From Aureimonas sp. SA4125 (lineage in GTDB: Bacteria > Pseudomonadota > Alphaproteobacteria > Rhizobiales > Rhizobiaceae), in NCBI RefSeq assembly GCF_019973775.1, contig NZ_AP025032.1, positions 2,852,001 through 2,916,000 on the forward strand: a DNA stretch of 64,000 nucleotides. Reading direction: 5' to 3'. Positions 61,527 through 64,000 of this stretch are shown one piece after another. Numbering within the stretch: the first letter of the stretch is position 1; the number at the start of each line of letters is the position of its first letter. The notes beneath the pieces are model-generated. The model saw nothing but the letters and a program-made list of their open reading frames with translations, was not told where the DNA came from and made no database searches. The position numbers and the translations under genes are program-made.

Positions 61527-62711
61527 ATGTCGAACCTCAATCTCTCCTTTCCTTCCGCTACGACAGACCACATCTCTCTCCCGACCGTTCAGGTTGGAGA
61601 GACTTTCGACTTCCTGTCAGCAGCTTATCGCCGACTTTTCGAAGCGAGCCGTCAGGATGCCTTCCGGAACCCTGTCTGGCTCGATTCCTTCTATCGGCAT
61701 CTCGCGCCGTCTCGTGGCGCTGCAGCCGTGATCGTCACGGGAAGGAGCGCGGCGGGCGAGCTTGTCTTCGTGCTGCCGCTCATCCTCAGGCGGATCCAGG
61801 GTATCACTCTTCTTGAAACCGCCGATCTCGGCGTTGGCGATTATGCCTCGCCTGTCGTCGACCTGTCGGCGCAAGGCGCTTTGGAAAGCCATTCCGACCT
61901 TCGCGCAGAGATCCTGGCCGCCCTGCCGGCGCATGACATTCTCCGCATCCGCCCGATCCGGTCGGATGTCCTGGAGGACTGGCGGGTGTTTCTGGGCGGG
62001 GATGTCGTTCCACTGGGATTCAGCGCCCATGCCGCCACCTTGGCGGCCCCCTATCCGGACTGGCGCAAACGGAGCTTCACGAAGAGCTTCCAGAAATATC
62101 TGGCACGCCGCAAATCGCGCTTCCTCAAAAGCGGCGATGTCGTTCTGGAGCACCTGACGGGGGACGCGGCTGCCGAAGCCGTCTACGCCCTTCGAGATCT
62201 CAGGGCGGGCCGCTTCGAGGGCGACCCCATCCAGAGCGATGCGGTGGCCGATTTCTATGCGGCTGTGGCACGAAACGGCGCCTCCGAAGGCCTCTGCCGC
62301 CTGTACCGGCTGTCGCATGATGGAAGATCGGTCGCGTACACCTTCTCGCTGACGCAGGCGGGTCGCCTGCATTATCTGCTGATCGGCTGCGATTACGGGG
62401 CTTTTTCGCGGCATTCGCCCGGCCTCCTCCTCTACGACATGATGATGGAAACCTTCGCCGAGGAGGGCGGCCGCATCTTCGATTTCACCATCGGCGACGA
62501 AGCCTTCAAGGCCGACTTCGCAACCGTCCCAACCGCGATGTACGCGCTGCTGAGCCGTCCCACCGTCCGCGGGCGCATCGCGCATGGCATGTTCGGGGTG
62601 CGCGAGCACGCGCGCCGACTCTACGAAAACTGGCGCGGCGGAGGAAGAACTGGGTCCACGGACACAAGCGGGGATGGCGAGCGCCCGAACCCGGCGACGC
62701 AAGGGAGCTGA
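61527..62711 (+). CDS. CelD/BcsL-like GNAT (FemAB-fold) acyltransferase
   Basis: 394 residues. Acetyltransf_6 type: N-terminal PVWLDSFYRHLAPSRGAAAVIV, ADLGVGDYASPVVDLSAQ, a basic SFTKSFQKYLARRKSRFLKSG segment, LHYLLIGCDYGAFSRHSPGLLLYDMMMETFAEEGGRIFDFTIGDEAFK. Members (CelD/BcsL) act in cellulose and exopolysaccharide production, likely acylating sugars or lipid carriers. No strong ribosome site precedes ATG 61527. The IS element sits 26 bases upstream, so the native promoter is separated from the gene. Three bases before the PIG-L gene; the two form an operon. Confidence 0.82.
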   Translation: MSNLNLSFPSATTDHISLPTVQVGETFDFLSAAYRRLFEASRQDAFRNPVWLDSFYRHLAPSRGAAAVIVTGRSAAGELVFVLPLILRRIQGITLLETADLGVGDYASPVVDLSAQGALESHSDLRAEILAALPAHDILRIRPIRSDVLEDWRVFLGGDVVPLGFSAHAATLAAPYPDWRKRSFTKSFQKYLARRKSRFLKSGDVVLEHLTGDAAAEAVYALRDLRAGRFEGDPIQSDAVADFYAAVARNGASEGLCRLYRLSHDGRSVAYTFSLTQAGRLHYLLIGCDYGAFSRHSPGLLLYDMMMETFAEEGGRIFDFTIGDEAFKADFATVPTAMYALLSRPTVRGRIAHGMFGVREHARRLYENWRGGGRTGSTDTSGDGERPNPATQGS

Positions 62712-62714
62712 TCG

Positions 62715-63608
62715 GTGATTGATGGAATGTCCTTTCTCGAACGCTCCCTGATCGTCGCCGCGCACCCGGACGACGAGATGCTGTGGTTCAATTCGATCAT
62801 CGGCAAGGTCGACCATGCCGTCATCGTCTACCGCAACTTCTGGGCGGCTCCGGAGCTCGGATTGGCTCGGGCGGCGGCGATCGGCGCGCTTCCGCTGAAA
62901 AAGGTCACCTGCCTCGATATCGACGAGGCCGGCACCTACGGCTGCGCCGACTGGTCGAACCCGGTCCTGACGGAACACGGCCTGGAGTTTGGTGGCGCCG
63001 AAACCCGCCGCGAGATCAAACGCGTGACCAAGCGCTCCATCGGCAGGATATTGCCGGTCACCGCCGCCACGGCACCGGAGCGCGTCAGCGCGCAGTATGC
63101 CGAGAATTTCCAGCGCATCTGCGACGTACTCGAGCCGATGCTGTCGCCGGACATGAACGTCTTCACGCACAATCCATGGGGCGAATACGGGCATGAGGAC
63201 CACATCCAGGTCTTCCGCGCACTCGATCGCCTTCGCGACAAGATCGGCTTTCGCCTCTGGATGTCGAACTATTGCACCGAACGCGCGCTGCCGCTCGCCA
63301 TGCGCTATTTCGTCAAGGCGCCCGGCCCCTACATCAGGCTTCCCACCGACAAGATCCTCGCCGACCGGATTGCCGATGTGTACCGCGCGCACGGGTGCTG
63401 GACCTGGGCCGACGACTGGTCATGGTTCGACGAGGAGTGCTTCATGGAGGCGCCGCGCGGGGAGAGCGGCGGCAAGCAGCGTCATCTCTTTCCGCTGAAC
63501 TTCTTCTCCATCGAGGATCATCGCCAACCCAGCCCGTCGCACATGGCGACCGTTGCGACCCTGCTGATGTCGGGCATGGTCGGAGCCGCCATCGCCGAAG
63601 CGATGTGA
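62715..63608 (+). CDS. PIG-L/LmbE-family deacetylase
   Basis: 297 residues from GTG 62715 (GGGAG upstream). Zinc motif AHPDDE (16-21) and the second ligand pair in GHEDH (His160, His163). PIG-L enzymes remove N-acetyl groups from GlcNAc-containing glycans or conjugates. With the CelD-like acyltransferase it suggests a modification of a cell-surface polysaccharide or glycolipid. Likely co-transcribed with it; a terminator-like repeat follows. Confidence 0.87.
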   Translation: MIDGMSFLERSLIVAAHPDDEMLWFNSIIGKVDHAVIVYRNFWAAPELGLARAAAIGALPLKKVTCLDIDEAGTYGCADWSNPVLTEHGLEFGGAETRREIKRVTKRSIGRILPVTAATAPERVSAQYAENFQRICDVLEPMLSPDMNVFTHNPWGEYGHEDHIQVFRALDRLRDKIGFRLWMSNYCTERALPLAMRYFVKAPGPYIRLPTDKILADRIADVYRAHGCWTWADDWSWFDEECFMEAPRGESGGKQRHLFPLNFFSIEDHRQPSPSHMATVATLLMSGMVGAAIAEAM

Positions 63609-63714
63609 GGGCCGCCGTCAGATTTAAGACGTGCTTTTGGTCGATCACGGCCGGTTCGGAGATCTCTCCGGTTATCCAAACCGCGCCGCGGCGCCCTGCC
63701 GCAGGGTCGCGTCT

Positions 63715-63818
63715 AAAGCGGGATGGCTTTTCTTTGAATCGCCGTCCCGCTTTCGTTCTTTGTTTCCGCATGATCTCTTTCCGAAAGCCGGAAGCCACCT
63801 TTCGGGATCATGCTCTAG
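63715..63818. repeat. Dispersed Hyphomicrobiales-type intergenic repeat with hairpin
   Basis: Begins with AAAGCGGGATGGC (63715-63727), 13-base loop, GCCGTCCCGCTTT (63741-63753): a 13-bp stem with one G-U pair, followed by T-rich sequence; then a second module with TTCCGAAAGCCGGAA (63778-63792) and TTTCGGGATCATGCTCTAG-type ending at the stop of the minus-strand gene. From general knowledge, this text resembles a family of intergenic repeats found in many copies in Rhizobium/Brucella-like genomes. Here it also serves as a bidirectional terminator between convergent genes. Confidence 0.7.
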
Positions 63819-64000
63819 CTTCGCAGTCGGCCGACGAGGTCGCCGAGATGCGCGGCGAAGCCCAGCGCCAGGAACAGCGCGATCCAGAGGGCGCCCGCGT
63901 CGATGAGAGCGGCCCGCAAAGCCAGGATGAGGAACAGGCCCGACAGCGCGTTGGCAAGCAGCGGCAGCCGCGGCGCGCCGGGCTTGAACAACAGGATCGC
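63815..64000 (-). CDS. C-terminal part of a membrane protein (cut by window edge)
   Basis: 61 codons to a TAG at 63815-63817. Two hydrophobic segments separated by a short loop (NALSGLFLILALRAALIDAGALWIALFLALGFAAHLGDLV) and a short basic end. Too little is visible to assign a family. It converges on the PIG-L gene with the hairpin repeat in between. Confidence 0.7.
   Translation of the reverse strand, partial: AILLFKPGAPRLPLLANALSGLFLILALRAALIDAGALWIALFLALGFAAHLGDLVGRLRS

Noticed and set aside
1..64000. CRISPR arrays, tRNA or rRNA genes, toxin-antitoxin or phage-defence systems
   Set aside because: I found no regularly spaced direct repeats, no cloverleaf sequences and no recognisable defence proteins on either strand.

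Overview
The window is high-GC bacterial chromosome, most likely from an alphaproteobacterium of the Hyphomicrobiales. Three things point there: a Paracoccus/Hyphomicrobium-type mxa methanol-oxidation operon, an EcfG-type general-stress promoter (GGAAC-N16-GGTT), and at the right end an intergenic hairpin repeat of the kind dispersed in Hyphomicrobiales genomes. The taxon is an inference from gene content; I see no rRNA, tRNA or CRISPR array.

Layout. 1-4 kb is a gene graveyard: an ABC-ATPase fragment joined to a decapitated CobW/COG0523 GTPase, a solute-binding-protein gene with an in-frame TGA, an intact L-asparaginase, and a frameshifted OppF/DppF-like ATPase fragment. 3.8-17.5 kb is the methanol-oxidation locus: the two-component pair mxaYX plus a probable mxaZ lipoprotein on the minus strand, diverging from mxaFJGIRSACKLD on the plus strand. 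MxaF carries the residues of the calcium/PQQ enzyme, not of the lanthanide XoxF type. The control region between them holds several palindromes, and a perfect UUCG hairpin separates mxaF from mxaJ.

17.5-28.5 kb has a MarR remnant, an HPP/CBS membrane protein, and a minus-strand catabolic cluster: short-chain dehydrogenase, polyamine-type ABC transporter, a HisD-family dehydrogenase whose metal-site residues differ from true histidinol dehydrogenase, zinc alcohol dehydrogenase, GntR/UTRA regulator and FMN 2-hydroxyacid dehydrogenase. This looks like use of a small polyhydroxylated compound (possibly a sulfonated diol).

28.8-50.3 kb is an amide/urea nitrogen island: urtABCDE-fmdA; an IS3-OrfA-like HTH protein; a second FmdA-family amidase in an operon with an NMT1/SsuA-type ABC transporter behind a good sigma-54 promoter; and a nine-gene minus-strand operon (AmiC-like cytoplasmic sensor, branched-chain-amide-type ABC transporter, two amidase-signature amidases, ABM-domain monooxygenase) facing a MarR regulator. 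Formamide hydrolysis to formate and ammonia would connect it to C1 metabolism.

50.4-56.3 kb is a ribose-type ABC transporter with an SDR and an iron-type alcohol dehydrogenase, again a polyol/sugar catabolic operon. 56.6-59.6 kb is a four-gene membrane/stress operon (DUF3618, small soluble/TM protein, phage-holin-like protein, helical protein) with an EcfG promoter and a terminator. An intact IS256-family element with matched terminal repeats and an 8-bp target duplication follows (60.1-61.5 kb). It sits 26 bp upstream of a CelD/FemAB-like acyltransferase and PIG-L deacetylase pair. The window ends in a partial membrane-protein gene on the minus strand.
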